64,000 nucleotides of DNA from Paraescarpia echinospica. Its lineage: Eukaryota; Annelida; Polychaeta; Sabellida; Siboglinidae. Below are positions 1 through 10,499 of this stretch, piece by piece. Position 1 is the stretch's first letter. Each line of letters opens with the position of its first letter. The notes beneath the pieces were generated by a model. That model was not told the origin of the DNA, made no database searches, and saw only the letters and a list, made by a program, of their open reading frames with translations. The translations under genes were made by a program, and so were the position numbers. The DNA is taken from NCBI GenBank assembly GCA_020002185.1, contig CM034544.1:34268821-34332820 (forward strand), in the 5' to 3' direction.

Positions 1-998
1 GGCACGCAGTCAGTCGTGATGCGACAACTGCATGCACGTACAGCGGTCGGCTACCTGGTTTGTTGGAGATGTCACGGCTGGTTGAGGTTCTAGTGTTTGG
101 ATGGTGTGTCAAATCTCTACGGCCACCATCACTGTTCACTAATTGCACACGACTGCAGTATCAATGCAGTATCAAAAGTCACCAATATATACTGTACTAG
201 GTTGAAGGGTCCAGATGCACAAGTTCAATAATCACAGTCTCTAGTCACTTCGGTACAAGGTGGTATAAAAATCACACCCAAAGGACAGATTCAATTCCAA
301 GTAAATCGCACACGCTTCAGACAAAATTTTCGCTGCACTGTGATATGAAGTGGATCACGTGGGGTAATGTGTTAAATACGATGCAGTTTGGTGCCAGTTG
401 AAAGTTGGTTGTAACTGTTCTAAAATTTTAATACGTTGAATGATTAAAATATAATTTAAATGTACAAAGTCTTTGGTGTGCAAGTTAAATCCGATACACA
501 CCATGACTCGTTATTTGTGTGATTAACTCGGTTGTTTCCACGATGTCGCTACCGAAGAGACGGAGCTTGTAAATGTCAATGCCTGTCAATAAAAAAGTTT
601 ATTGTGATCGTTCGTCAAAAGGGATATGTTGTATCCGCTTGTTTTTGGTGGAGAATACAGCACAATCGATAGGCAAGCACAATAACTCGTGATTGTCTTG
701 TCTAATATATATATATTGTTTAGCACACTTACGTAGCATATTACATCGTTGTTAGTTTGTCCTTGCTTTTTTTTGGGAGAAAAAGTTGTGTTTTTTTGGC
801 TGATTAATGTTATATCATAAAGATTACTGCTCGTCAAGTGACATGTTGCTGTTTTTTGTTTGTAATCTTTATAGCGTAATCGGTAAATTAAATGGGGGTT
901 GTTATACATAAAACATATGTTGCCTTTCCTGAACAACATTAAAAAGGCCGGCTGTTTTTCATTGATTAATGACCATTATCCGACATTTCCACTGATCA
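1..998. repeat. Long direct repeat, left copy
   Basis: This kilobase is repeated in the same orientation at 63005-64000 with only scattered substitutions and short indels. Base 1 aligns with about 63005 and base 998 with about 64000, so the match is cut by both window edges and its true length is unknown. In the right copy it lies directly 5' of a minus-strand LINE ORF1, so it may be LINE 5' untranslated sequence. It could equally mark a roughly 63-kb tandem duplication. Small ORFs inside it look spurious. Confidence 0.9.
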
Positions 999-1772
999 CG
1001 TGGCCATCTTGTACTTTATTCCCCACCTTGACCGATAATTTATGAAACAGTATTCCTAATTTGCCACGGCCACACAATATAATATAGCTACTGAATACGT
1101 GTTTACTATACAACCAAGTACTACACATTACCATTACAGCCCTGTAGTCAACGTTGACATTGTCATGTCAATAAACTGCGGATAGCCCATTATAACCAGT
1201 GTTCCACCTTTACCTCAAAAAGGTGCTGGTCAGTCGGACCAGCAGCTTCAAAATTTTACTAGTCCGGCAACAAAGTTACTGCTCCGCCGCATTATACCAA
1301 GTTACCAACGGCATAATACGTGAGCGTAAATGGCCTGCAAAACAATATTGAAAAATGTACAGTAATATAACCAGCCAGATACGTGTTATTCTGCCGGTAT
1401 TTGCAGAACACGTCAAGGCAACCGACAAAAAAACGCCTGTTTAGTGATCGAGTTCCCTTCTGTAGCCACGGAAACTGGGCTAGCCCAGGTCTCTCGGAAA
1501 TGGCGGCGGCGCTTATCAGTGTCGTATGCCCGATCTTTTTGGCGGTTTCTAATGGTTATTCCCCAGCAGATTTTTGTTTGTGTCTAAACATATGTTTTTG
1601 CACTCCAGTTTATCATGGGGTTATAATTGGTAGCGTAAGATAAAGGGATACAAAGCTATGCTCACTAATACGTTTGTGACGTATTGCATATAGGTCTACA
1701 TAGGCAATCAAAACATGTAATAATAAAACCATCCTCAGGCTCACCCAAAACGTCACATTCCATTATAAAAAT
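999..1772. other. Stretch without recognisable gene
   Basis: I see no supported gene, only short ORFs with no family resemblance. The left direct repeat probably continues into this stretch, but its counterpart lies beyond the right edge of the window. Confidence 0.5.
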
Positions 1773-1884
1773 CATGCGTGTGTGCGTGTGTGCGTGTGTG
1801 CGTGTGTGCGTGTGTGCGCGTGTGCGCGTGTGCGCGTGTGCGCGTGTGCGCGTGTGCGCGTGTGCGCGTGTGCGCGTGTGCGTG
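1773..1884. repeat. GT/CG microsatellite
   Basis: Alternating GTGTGTGC and GTGTGCGC units run for about 110 bp. Pure purine-pyrimidine alternation with CG steps favours Z-DNA. The 60-75 residue ORFs over it on both strands are artefacts of the repeat. Confidence 0.95.
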
Positions 1885-1997
1885 TGTCATTCCTTTATAA
1901 TTGTTTGTTAATATTTCGGACAGAATTATGCTAATTCCCAAGCCCCTTGATGACAGCGTATTTCGGTTTTAATATAACTGTTTTCAACGACACATAC

Positions 1998-2307
1998 CTG
2001 TGGCTTCCGTGAGCATCCGCCGAGTCCACGTGTTCCCGGAGCGCGGGAAACTGGCGAGTGCTGTCACATTCAGAGGAGGTTCGGCAAACTTAAACTCCTG
2101 GTAGCACGTTTCTCTATGAGTTATGTTGACCTGACGTACGTAGTCAGCCACACCTCTTCCAATCTCTTTTTCCCAGGGTCTATTGGTGCAGACGATGTAT
2201 ACCACAAATGCGCAAATGACCATCAGCAGCAGCTTGGGTCGAGATCTCATCATCGAACAGCAAGAGAGAAATACTTGGAAATAACTCAATGTGAACTTCA
2301 GTTGCAA
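1998..2307 (-). CDS. WSCD-type sulfotransferase, exon 1
   Basis: Predicted type II membrane sulfotransferase that would act in the Golgi with PAPS as sulfate donor; the substrate is unknown. The exon encodes a short cytoplasmic head, a membrane segment (LLLMVICAFVVYIVC) and a luminal stem. It ends with the PAPS-binding 5'-phosphosulfate loop ASFPRSGNTW. It stops in phase 1 at a consensus donor (CAG/GTATGT, exon edge 1998). Translation may start at the first ATG (2307) or, more plausibly for a signal anchor, at the Met-Met near 2253. The next exons of this copy lie left of the window. The matching exons 2 and 3 at 49 and 45 kb lie upstream on this strand, so they cannot be spliced to it colinearly. 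Confidence 0.8.
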
Positions 2308-2541
2308 TGTACGTATGTAGGCTGGCCTATTCCGTTGTTCGCCGCCCAGAATGCAGGTTCACTGCAGAAACTTCACTTGCACAATCCTAGCACGCGTCTT
2401 TGCGATTCACTGATGAAAAGCTTTTAAGCCACGCCCAGCGCGGTCGTGATTGGTCGCTAGGGCAAGGAGCGTTTGACACACGTGTCACGCGCGTTTCATT
2501 TTGTTTTTCGCGGGGAGACGTCAGGGCTTGTTATGTTAGCA

Positions 2542-2634
2542 AGGGGCTATACGTACACAGACTAATTTTACGAACAAGTAGGCAGGGCTATACGTACACA
2601 AACTATTTTACGAACATGTAGGCAGGGCCCTACG
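2542..2634. repeat. Short tandem repeat, about 2.5 copies
   Basis: A unit of just over 40 bp beginning GGGCTATACGTACACA and ending ACGAACAAGTAGGCA is repeated with small changes. Confidence 0.7.
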
Positions 2635-2639
2635 TATTC

Positions 2640-3420
2640 GTACGTTTATCCAGATTATATTATTTAGCGTTCAATTTAGACTCATACTGATTAGGACAGT
2701 CGCGAAATCCATTAATTGTAAATGTTGTCATACTGTTATCTTAACACATTGTAAACACGAAGGAAATAGGTGCAATCTGGAACAGCAATTACCTTTGCAT
2801 TTATATCATAAACTTTTTATAGAACATGCACATAACTAATTAATTTGAATTTAATCGAATTAGCATATTAGGGAAGACTATCCCCAATACAGTAATGTAA
2901 TCGCGATCTTCCAGCTTTATTATGAACATTTGCGATGGGTTGGATGGAAAATTATTAGATTACTGTTCATTTAAAAGAAGGATATATGTGGAAATATTTA
3001 TAAATGCTAGCCAACTAATGTGTTGTAAGTTGTATTCAGTACAAATAATCTACAAACTGCCAAAACACATATTTGATGCAAAAATAATTGAGATTTATTT
3101 AAAGTTAGTTAAAAAATATTTTAGTAAAAATAATAATGTGTTCTTGTAGATGTATAAAATAATGTATACTGAATATAGTCCTGCAAGAATTATGACATAT
3201 TCGTTCACTCACGTACCCATTTGGATTGTTTACTGCTGAGCTCGACTCCACTGGGCTTTTTGTTACATCCGTATGCCCCTGCAGACATTCAGAAATGTAC
3301 ACATGCATACTTAGCTATAATTAAATATATAAATATCATATGGTAATTGGGCTGCACTTTGCTCAGTTCGTAAAGTGAAAGAGTCTCAGTAATGGTGCAT
3401 TATGGCAATCCCATTTATTT
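2640..3420. other. AT-rich stretch without recognisable gene
   Basis: Only short ORFs without recognisable domains occur here, including 2922-3149 and 3105-3308. I see no splice or family evidence for a gene. Confidence 0.5.
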
Positions 3421-3716
3421 AGTCAGTTAGTGGGTGAGTGAGTGAGTGGGTGGGTGGGTGGGTGGTTGGGTGAGTGGGTGAGTGGGTGAGTGGGTGAGTG
3501 ATTGATTGAGTGAGTGGGTGGGTGAGTGGGTGAGTGAGTGAGTGGGTGAGTGGGTGAATTGGTGAATGAGTGAGTGAGTGAGTGAGTGGGAGTTTTGGTG
3601 GGTGGGTGGGTGGGTGAGTGTGTGAGTGAGTGAGTGAGTGAGTGAGTGAGTGAGTGAGTGAGTGAGTGAGTGAGTGAGTGAGTGAGTGGGTGGGTGGGTG
3701 GGTGGGTTAGTGAGCT
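3421..3716. repeat. GTGAGTGG/GTGGGTGG minisatellite
   Basis: Tandem TGAG and TGGG tetranucleotides on the plus strand form a G-rich tract. The minus strand reads as THPLTHSLTHS, an artefact of the repeat. The same sequence class recurs in a far longer array at 37331-39190. Confidence 0.9.
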
Positions 3717-3779
3717 GTTGCGATCCATTCGTAAAGATAACTAACTATAAGAATTATCGTTAATGAAAGTAGGCAATTA

Positions 3780-4825
3780 TTATTATTATTATTATAAAAA
3801 TATACCATATGTTACTCCATCATAAACGATTAAACATACCTTCGTTCATATTCAATATGATACAGAAAACAAAATAAGATATTCGAAGAGAATACATCAT
3901 CGAAATGCACGAAAACATTAGTGGTCACAGATTTTCTACGACACATTATATTGCATGGCGTTCATCGTGCCAGATATGAAAACTCACAAACTCAACATTA
4001 TATTTATAATGTATCGTAGATAAACGCAAACTTTGATAATATATTGGAATTGCGTAACTACATAATTTTTTTTATCCATTCATGTACGTGGCGTTATGTT
4101 TCTATATAAATGCATTGTCATGACATCACAACATCAGAATAACATGTTCAGACAAATTGTCACATTAATATTATTGAGTTTACAAAATAATATAACCGGA
4201 CTTAATTGTGTTTATCATTTAAAAAATCTCCTACCCTACATAAAATGAATTATCAGATATCACAAATCGACATATTGTGATAAAAATCACTCACAAACTA
4301 TAAATAAAACATGTATGAAAACAATGTCCGTTATATGACAAACATAACTTAATTACCTGTCCAGCAGATAAAACAAACGTAAAAAGTTAAGTAAGTAAAT
4401 TTTTTGAATAAAAGTAGGTAAATATTTACTACCCATGTCAAAAACGATTCAATCGTACTTGATATGACACACAAAGAAAACACTTATTCTAAGTAAACGT
4501 CGTCGAAATGCACGCACCAAATTTGAGGTTACAAATTACAGAATGTCTAAATATATCTTGTCATAGGTAAATATAAAGTTTGACAACATGCATAGTTATA
4601 GGCCTAGATCTAGGCATGGACCCTATATGCTTTAAGATAAATGTTTTTTTCATAGAATCACGACAAGAGCATAGGATTTGACACAAACATAAGCATATGT
4701 GGTCTCGGCCTAGTGCTTTTAATTCACTCTTAATTATTTTTATCATTTTAAAAATCGTCTACTATATCAACAGTTACTATCACAATTAGACACAATAAAA
4801 TATCACTCGTAAAATATAAATATAA
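3780..4825. repeat. AT-rich stretch with a degenerate duplication
   Basis: No gene is seen. Two diverged copies of a segment are discernible, about 3850-4310 and 4455-4825. They share the block CGAAATGCACG and a later block resembling TATCACAATT...AAAATATCACTC. The spacing between matched blocks varies from about 520 to 600 bp. Confidence 0.4.
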
Positions 4826-4879
4826 ACGTTGCAACCTTTCCCGCCAACCGTATTAGTTTACATATGTTTTGAAACATAC

Positions 4880-5089
4880 TCAGCTATTATTATGAACTCG
4901 TTGATTTTCACTCCAAGCAGATCTAACTACACCGATATAGAAAGCTCCATCATCCAACACATAACGAAAAATCTTTTGAATCATATCATCGGGGAGGTCA
5001 CACATTGTTCTCAATGTTAACATGCCAATTAAATCTCGTCCAATTTCGATTGATTCTCCAACATTGTTCTCTTCGATTTGGATGTCCAT
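4880..5089 (-). pseudogene. F-box-like tail of integrase/OTU element
   Basis: A 69-codon ORF contains LPDDMIQKIFRYVL, which resembles the core of an F-box. It lies 150 bp downstream of the OTU fragment on the same strand. Its position suggests it was part of the same transposon polyprotein or an adjacent ORF. It has no ATG context of its own and ends in unrelated sequence, so I treat it as a decayed piece. The F-box reading rests on this short motif only. Confidence 0.35.
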
Positions 5090-5238
5090 CTCTTTATGAG
5101 GATATCCTATCTTGTGAATACCCGCGGTACATTGAAATATTGATAGCCTCTAGATTATACGCATAGCTAATTTGCCAACTTCTGGTCCGGTCGTATGTCC
5201 GCTGTTGTCAAATTTCATCAGGTCGAATGAGAGTCGTT

Positions 5239-5595
5239 TTATGATTCAGAGTAGATACTACAATTAATTGGAGATTGAACAATTGAGACATTGCTTGCAA
5301 AGTTATTTGATCCCCCAAATTCATGTTGTAGGTTCATACGATGTAAATACTGCACTCTCGATTCGGTGAGATAACTGCTCCATGGGACACCCGACTCGGA
5401 GCTTCCCAATGCACTGTGGGTAACCAGATAGTTCAATACTTCTCGTCGCAATGTATCTGCGCTTCTATGAATTCCCAGCTTTGCCAAATGATACGCCATT
5501 GCAGCGAACTGACAACTGCCGTCACCTAGAGGATTGTAGCTGATAGGAAGACCGAATTCTGACACATGATTCTGCCGATTACTATCCGTGGTCAT
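5239..5595 (-). pseudogene. OTU-family cysteine protease domain (fragment)
   Basis: The ORF begins shortly before LPISYNPLGDGSCQFAAMA, which contains the OTU nucleophile motif D-G-S-C. An OTU-like helical segment follows (RSADTLRREVLNYL). OTU domains cleave ubiquitin or related conjugates. The fragment has the Asp and Cys side of the active site, but the reading frame is lost about 70 residues later, before any catalytic His. It is therefore broken. It follows a DDE integrase on the same strand, an arrangement I associate with integrase-type DNA transposons such as Ginger-like elements. The original protein may have carried both domains. Confidence 0.75.
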
Positions 5596-5689
5596 AGGTA
5601 TGTAATACTTGGATGGGATTGTTTATCACGTGACTTGAGAGTATTGTTCGGTGTCTATGCCAATTATGTCATGTGACACAATTTTTGCT

Positions 5690-5900
5690 TTGCCCATGGA
5701 GGGAAGAACCTCACTCTGTAGATATGTTTATCTTTTTTTTGCATTCTACTATGATACCATGCAGTGCCCATATCTTCTTTGGTACCTTGTGTTTTTGCAA
5801 TTTGTATCAAACTAACACCCGTGCTCCCAGTTTGTATACATGGGTTTTCAGACTCCGCATCAACGCTTTATTTTTGCACTCATTGCAATGACGAGTGGCT
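5690..5900 (-). pseudogene. Decayed integrase C-terminal region
   Basis: Minus-strand reading shows a stretch such as MRSPKTHVYKLGARVLV followed by lysine-rich sequence interrupted by stops. It resembles the small beta-barrel domain that follows the catalytic core in many integrases. It lies between the integrase core and the OTU fragment, as expected if all three were one element. Confidence 0.4.
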
Positions 5901-5965
5901 TCCTCGGCTACTTTCCGCACCGCGTTGCATATGTTTAATCGACTCTTGACATCACCTTGACGAAT

Positions 5966-6595
5966 TTAAACAGCAGCCACACTGGCATTGAAATTACGCT
6001 GTCGTCCAAAATAAACATTTGCCAATTCAAACATTCCTTTGATGTCCTTAAGCCTGACCAATGCTGTCGACGATTTTTTATCAGGTATGGGTCTTAACCG
6101 AGTGTATCTACTGAACACGTCATGAACGCACAGCACGTAAGAATACGCAGTGTCAGCATAGAGTATTTTACTCTTTGTCATGTCTACAAGATCTATTTGG
6201 AGTTTGTCCTGTACTCCTCTGCTTCGAATGCTTCTGTGCGAAGCTTTACTCACGAAGCTCGCCGTCATTATCTGGTGTCGCGTGTCTTGGGAAAGCACTT
6301 GACTTATTGCATGTTCGGACAAACACATCTCATTCTTAAGCAAATGATGCATGCGCCGTTGTCCAATTCCTCTCCGGCGATCGTATCGCTCATTGACCAA
6401 CTTAGTGACATCAGACGTTTTAAAAATGTTGTTGTTGTCGTAATACAGGTGTGTGCCGACTAACTTGTAGCTGACCCTCTTCCTGTAGTATTTGATCAAC
6501 GCGCTCCTTTCAGCAGTCGTCCGTTCGCAAACAGGGGGCAAACGCTTTCCACTCAACAGCTGTTGTATTACCTCGAAGTGAGCGTCGGGCATCAC
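5966..6595 (-). pseudogene. DDE integrase (rve-type) of a DNA transposon
   Basis: A 209-codon ORF shows an N-terminal helical, basic region, an integrase zinc-binding-like segment (HHLLKNEMCLSEHAISQVL) and the start of the catalytic core. In the core, LQIDLVDM supplies the first acidic residue, followed by YVLCVHDVFSRYTRLRPI. The second Asp and the Glu are missing: after about residue 180 the core collapses to NFNASVAAV and stops. It is an internally deleted integrase. With the OTU domain downstream it resembles Ginger or KRBA2-like transposases rather than a retrovirus, because no gag, protease or RT lies nearby. Confidence 0.7.
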
Positions 6596-6699
6596 CGAAC
6601 AAGTTTTTTTTACTCTCGCAGCGAAGCACCCACAAGCCAGAAGAAGAGACGAAATTAGCCGCCTGCGGAAAAAAACGAGAACATGTACCTATCGCTTGA

Positions 6700-7120
6700 A
6701 ATATAAACGGAGTTTCTATCCGAACTGATAATTATGTGCTACACGCTCAGGGTGAAATTACGGTTAGTGTACGGTTTTAGATTAGGGTTTGTGTTAGGGC
6801 TAAGATCAGGTAAGGTTTGGATTACATTCAGGTTAGGGTCCGGGTTAGGGTGTGTTACAACTGTTAATGTAATAATTAACTGATAATGTAATATGCGCCC
6901 GATAATGTATTGAAATTAACCAATAATGTAATAAAATTAACCAATAATGTAATAAAATTGACCAATAACGTAAGTGTCTGATACTGTGATAACAACGACT
7001 CTTAATGTAATCAACCTTCTGTCCGACGTGTAATAATTTTTACTGATAATGCCATACCTTTTTCCTGCCCAGAATGTAATAACTGTTAACTGATAATGTA
7101 ATAACAGGGAAATTTCGTGC
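6700..7120. repeat. Degenerate TTAGGG-like and ATGTAATAA-like repeats
   Basis: 6770-6860 has scattered GGTTAGGG and GTTAGGGCT units reminiscent of interstitial telomere sequence. 6860-7110 has repeated AACTGATAATGTAATA or AATTAACCAATAATGTAATAA units with substitutions. No gene is seen. Confidence 0.55.
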
Positions 7121-7429
7121 AGCTCAGACAATGAAGCCACACCTCTCTGGACTTGCTGTTGGCGTAAGGATCGCAGCAAACGACGCATTATGTGTCTTCG
7201 TCAATGTTCCTTTCTTGGTTTGACACCCCAGACGGACCAGCAATAGGCTCTTGTGCTGACTTGGGCAGCTTGATCTCGCTGATTTTCTTTACCACCAGCG
7301 AACGTTTTAGTTTCTTCATGTCGCGTTTTTTCTCAGCAATTAACTTGTAAGGCGAAGAAATCAGCACGACACTGGAGGTTCTTCTCGCTACATGTTAACG
7401 CTTCTTGTTCGGCGGTGGTGACGAGCAGC

Positions 7430-8343
7430 TCATAATAATAGCGCGAATGTCACCTTCAGATCCTGCAGGACTTGCAGGATGTTCGGCAGAAACTGCCGGT
7501 GCAGATACACCAGTGGCGACATCTGGAGCGTGGGTGCTTTGAACAGAGCTGAGTCGATATAGCCTGAACCGCGATCATTCACTGCACCAATCGAATCAGT
7601 AGGGGCACCGTTCATGAGGGCCTCTACCATTCTCTTGCGAGGGAACACAAACAGCGGAGGAATGTAAGAACCGGCAGCGCTTATACAGCACAGCGCGGTA
7701 ATGTTCTTTCCACTCTCACCGCTCGAAACCTTTCGCACCTGCCTTCTTCCAGTTTCGCATACGACCTTCCCCGTCGTGAAGCCAGTTTCATCGCAGTTCC
7801 AAATGGCAGTAGCTCTGTGATCCCTCCTTGCAGGATATCTTTGTACAAAGCAAAAAACGCCATAACTGCATCGCGGTTGAAACCTTCGACACGGGCCAGG
7901 CTAGTGGAAATTGGCGCACGAATCGACAACTCTGGGTGGCGCTTCATGAAACTTGACAGCCAGTCCTTTCCTGCTAGACCACGCTCGTCATCAAAATTGT
8001 GCTGTACGCCCAATTTTGCGGCAACAGCGTAACCCAAACGCCTGACAACAATAGTTGTCAATCCGTACATTCTCTTGACCATCTCCTTTGCATAATCTAC
8101 CAATTGTGCTTCAAAGGCACTTGAGAATACGCAACGCTTGCTGCCCATAGCAACAACGCCAGGGAGCTGTACAACACCAGAGCAATGGCGCTTTAGTGTG
8201 CGCCTTGGTATTCCATAATCTGCCCCTGCACCTCGTATACTCTGTCCTTCGTGGACAGCCGCTACAGCTAACGCCAGTCGTTCAGACCCATACGACCCCT
8301 GTGTAGACTTTCTTTTGTATGTTCGAACCATGCTGTCTCTCAA
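7430..8343 (-). pseudogene. pogo/Tigger-type transposase
   Basis: The first ORF (8343-7681) has an N-terminal psq-like helix-turn-helix (RLALAVAAVHEGQSIRGAGA...PRRTLKRH). A CENP-B/Tc5-type DNA-binding region follows (GKDWLSSFMKRHPELSIRAP). The DDE catalytic part continues in another frame: the WNCDETGF-type motif is readable across about 7765-7805, then the ORF at 7738-7430 gives SSGESGKNITALCCISAAG and PPLFVFPRKRM. One frameshift near 7800 thus separates the DNA-binding half from the nuclease half. The C-terminal DDE segment is decayed near 7430. It is a dead transposase. Likely start candidates are ATG 8343 or the internal MVRTYKRKST. Confidence 0.85.
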
Positions 8344-8418
8344 TCTGAAACGAACATACTGTTATCATTATAATAATCACAAGAACGTTTGATAAAATAA
8401 TATCATTAAAATTCACAC

Positions 8419-8421
<3 letters not shown>

Positions 8422-8510
<89 letters not shown>

Positions 8511-8523
8511 ACACACACACACA
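8422..8523. repeat. (CA)n microsatellite
   Basis: About 100 bp of nearly pure CA lies just 5' of the pogo-type transposase. The cysteine-valine ORFs over it are artefacts. Confidence 0.97.
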
Positions 8524-8630
8524 TTATTATAAATAATTGTGCGTGTGTTTGTGTGTGTGCCCGCTAAACACAAACTATATATATATATATATATTTTCAC
8601 AATGCTACTTTTATGTCAATAATTGCAGAT

Positions 8631-9046
8631 GGGGCATAGCGCGCAGGCATGGGCGCTTTGCCCCCATTCACAGGTGGCGCTATGCCCCACTGACGACTAT
8701 GATGATAACGTTTGAGTCATGACATTTTCTTTTATCGCTCACCGTAACTGAAGGCGTCAAAATGCAGGTTATATAACATAGCTTAGAAAGCTATTCCAAG
8801 CGTTTCAAAATTCGTAACCATTTAGGGGCAATTTATTGATTAATATGGAAGCGATCTTATAACAAATAATAAAGAAACAGTAAATCGGTTGTACTTACAT
8901 CGTGTTCGATTCTGTAGAGCCATAGCACGTTGATGTGTCGTCAGGACTCAGTAATTAATCATTTGATCGCTATGTGGAGCCATAAAATGCAATATTCGCC
9001 AAGATAGTGGCATGGGCGCTATGCCCCAATATGGGCGCTTTGCCCC
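8631..9046. repeat. Four copies of a GGGCGCT(A/T)TGCCCC motif
   Basis: GGGGCATAGCGC at 8631-8642 is the inverted partner of GCGCTATGCCCC at 8677-8688. Another copy, GGGCGCTTTGCCCC, starts at 8651. A tandem pair lies at 9014-9027 (GGGCGCTATGCCCC) and 9033-9046 (GGGCGCTTTGCCCC). The near-palindromic GC-rich blocks stand out in AT-rich DNA. They could be transposon ends or binding sites. No gene lies between them. Confidence 0.7.
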
Positions 9047-9059
9047 ACCTTACTCTACG

Positions 9060-10130
9060 TGGACCACATGCTAGAATTTAAACCGAAACTCCAATAATAT
9101 CCCCGCTAGTTGCGCCAGTTGGCACAACTAGATATTTTATTTTGATTTCATATTTTAAACATTGTTTATTTATAAAATATAGTCGGTGATGTTTGTGAAT
9201 ACGTCGTTCGTACCTGGTTGGTTAGAATAGTCAGTCGAGCATTTACCTACTCATCTAGCGAACTGCTGCTGTCCGGTTGATTAATGTCCGACGCGAAGCG
9301 TGATATGTCTAGTTGATGATAGTCAATTAATCTAACACCAATCGCCGACACCAGAGAGCATCAGCCGGAGAGGAAATCGTTTAATAGCACTCGCCAGCAT
9401 TGAGTTGTAGCCCTAAACATGGTACATGACGTGTGGTGCTTTTGCGCGTGCGCGAACAAAAACCGGAAAAGACGGGCAAACATTGACGTTTCGGCATTGT
9501 TTACATGTTAGATCGTTGGCGATAAACGCTATTGTATTCATGTATTCTAGGTCGCCAGTATAACACTGATTGTCCAGCATGGTTAACAAGCATTGCAGTT
9601 AAGAGACTAGCAACAATTATTCAAGATACGCTCATTGACAACACCCGCAGAGTGTTTATTTCTCCCCTTTCCCTAAACGTAAAAGTTAAGTACGCACACC
9701 TCACGACACGATACAACGTGTACCTTTTTAGATGCAGTTGGTCCGAGGGAAGGCTTCACCAACTTACAACCAATGCCGGGCTCTTGACGCATAGGGTCAA
9801 TTTATCGACATTACTGCAGCTAGGTATGTCGATGACAATTTCAGACTGCATATCCATTTGTTTTATAGTTGCATGTCTTAAATTCGTGCACCGTCCAATT
9901 CAGTATCCCCTTGGACGTTGTCTCGTTTGACTGCTTCGGTGAAAGTGTATGTTAAACTGGCAGCTACAGTCTTAATAAACCTGGTTGGTGTGCCATCATT
10001 CAGTGCAAGTTTTAGGTTTGAGAAAAAATTACAATACAGCGTTGCAGCGGAATTTCGCGTCGAAACGATAGCACACGAATAAAATTGGCCGAGACCAGTG
10101 AGGCGGCAGCGTCAATGGGCGCTTATTACA
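9060..10130. other. Stretch without recognisable gene
   Basis: A 132-codon plus-strand ORF at 9532-9930 has no recognisable domain and no clear splice context. I treat it as chance. No repeat of note is visible. Confidence 0.4.
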
Positions 10131-10174
10131 AGTCGTTAAAGTTGCAAATAAATTTATTTGCAACTTTAACGACT
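10131..10174. repeat. 44-bp perfect palindrome
   Basis: Two 22-bp arms meet without a spacer at AAATAAATTTATTT. The left arm begins AGTCGTTAAAGTTGCA and the right arm is its exact reverse complement. It could extrude a cruciform or be two fused transposon ends. Confidence 0.95.
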
Positions 10175-10499
10175 ATTATGATTGTGAACTTACAATAAAG
10201 TAACTGAAGAACTTACTTTTTTCGGGAGTAAATGTAGAATACACTTTTTCGAATTATCGTCGTAACCACTGGTCACTGGGGTGCGTTTGCAGTCATGTGT
10301 CTATATCAGTCAGCCCATGCTAACTCATATGTCGATTGTTTGTGGTGCTCGTGTTCTGGCTGTGTTCGCAGGCAGGCAGGTGGAGATGTGTCGCGTGTAT
10401 GTCAGACCGGATGGTGTAGATCTTCTCTCATTGCGTTCGCACGGACAGTCAGTTTAGCAGCTCAAGTTGACGCTGCAGAAATACAGAATGTCACATTTG

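Noticed and set aside
5673..5949. Plus-strand ORFs of 61-72 codons
   Set aside because: Antisense to the decayed integrase C-terminal region.
6770..6860. Telomere end
   Set aside because: TTAGGG-like units are few and degenerate and lie inside unique sequence. At most this is interstitial telomere-like repeat.
9532..9930. 132-codon plus-strand ORF
   Set aside because: No recognised motif, homologue or splice context.
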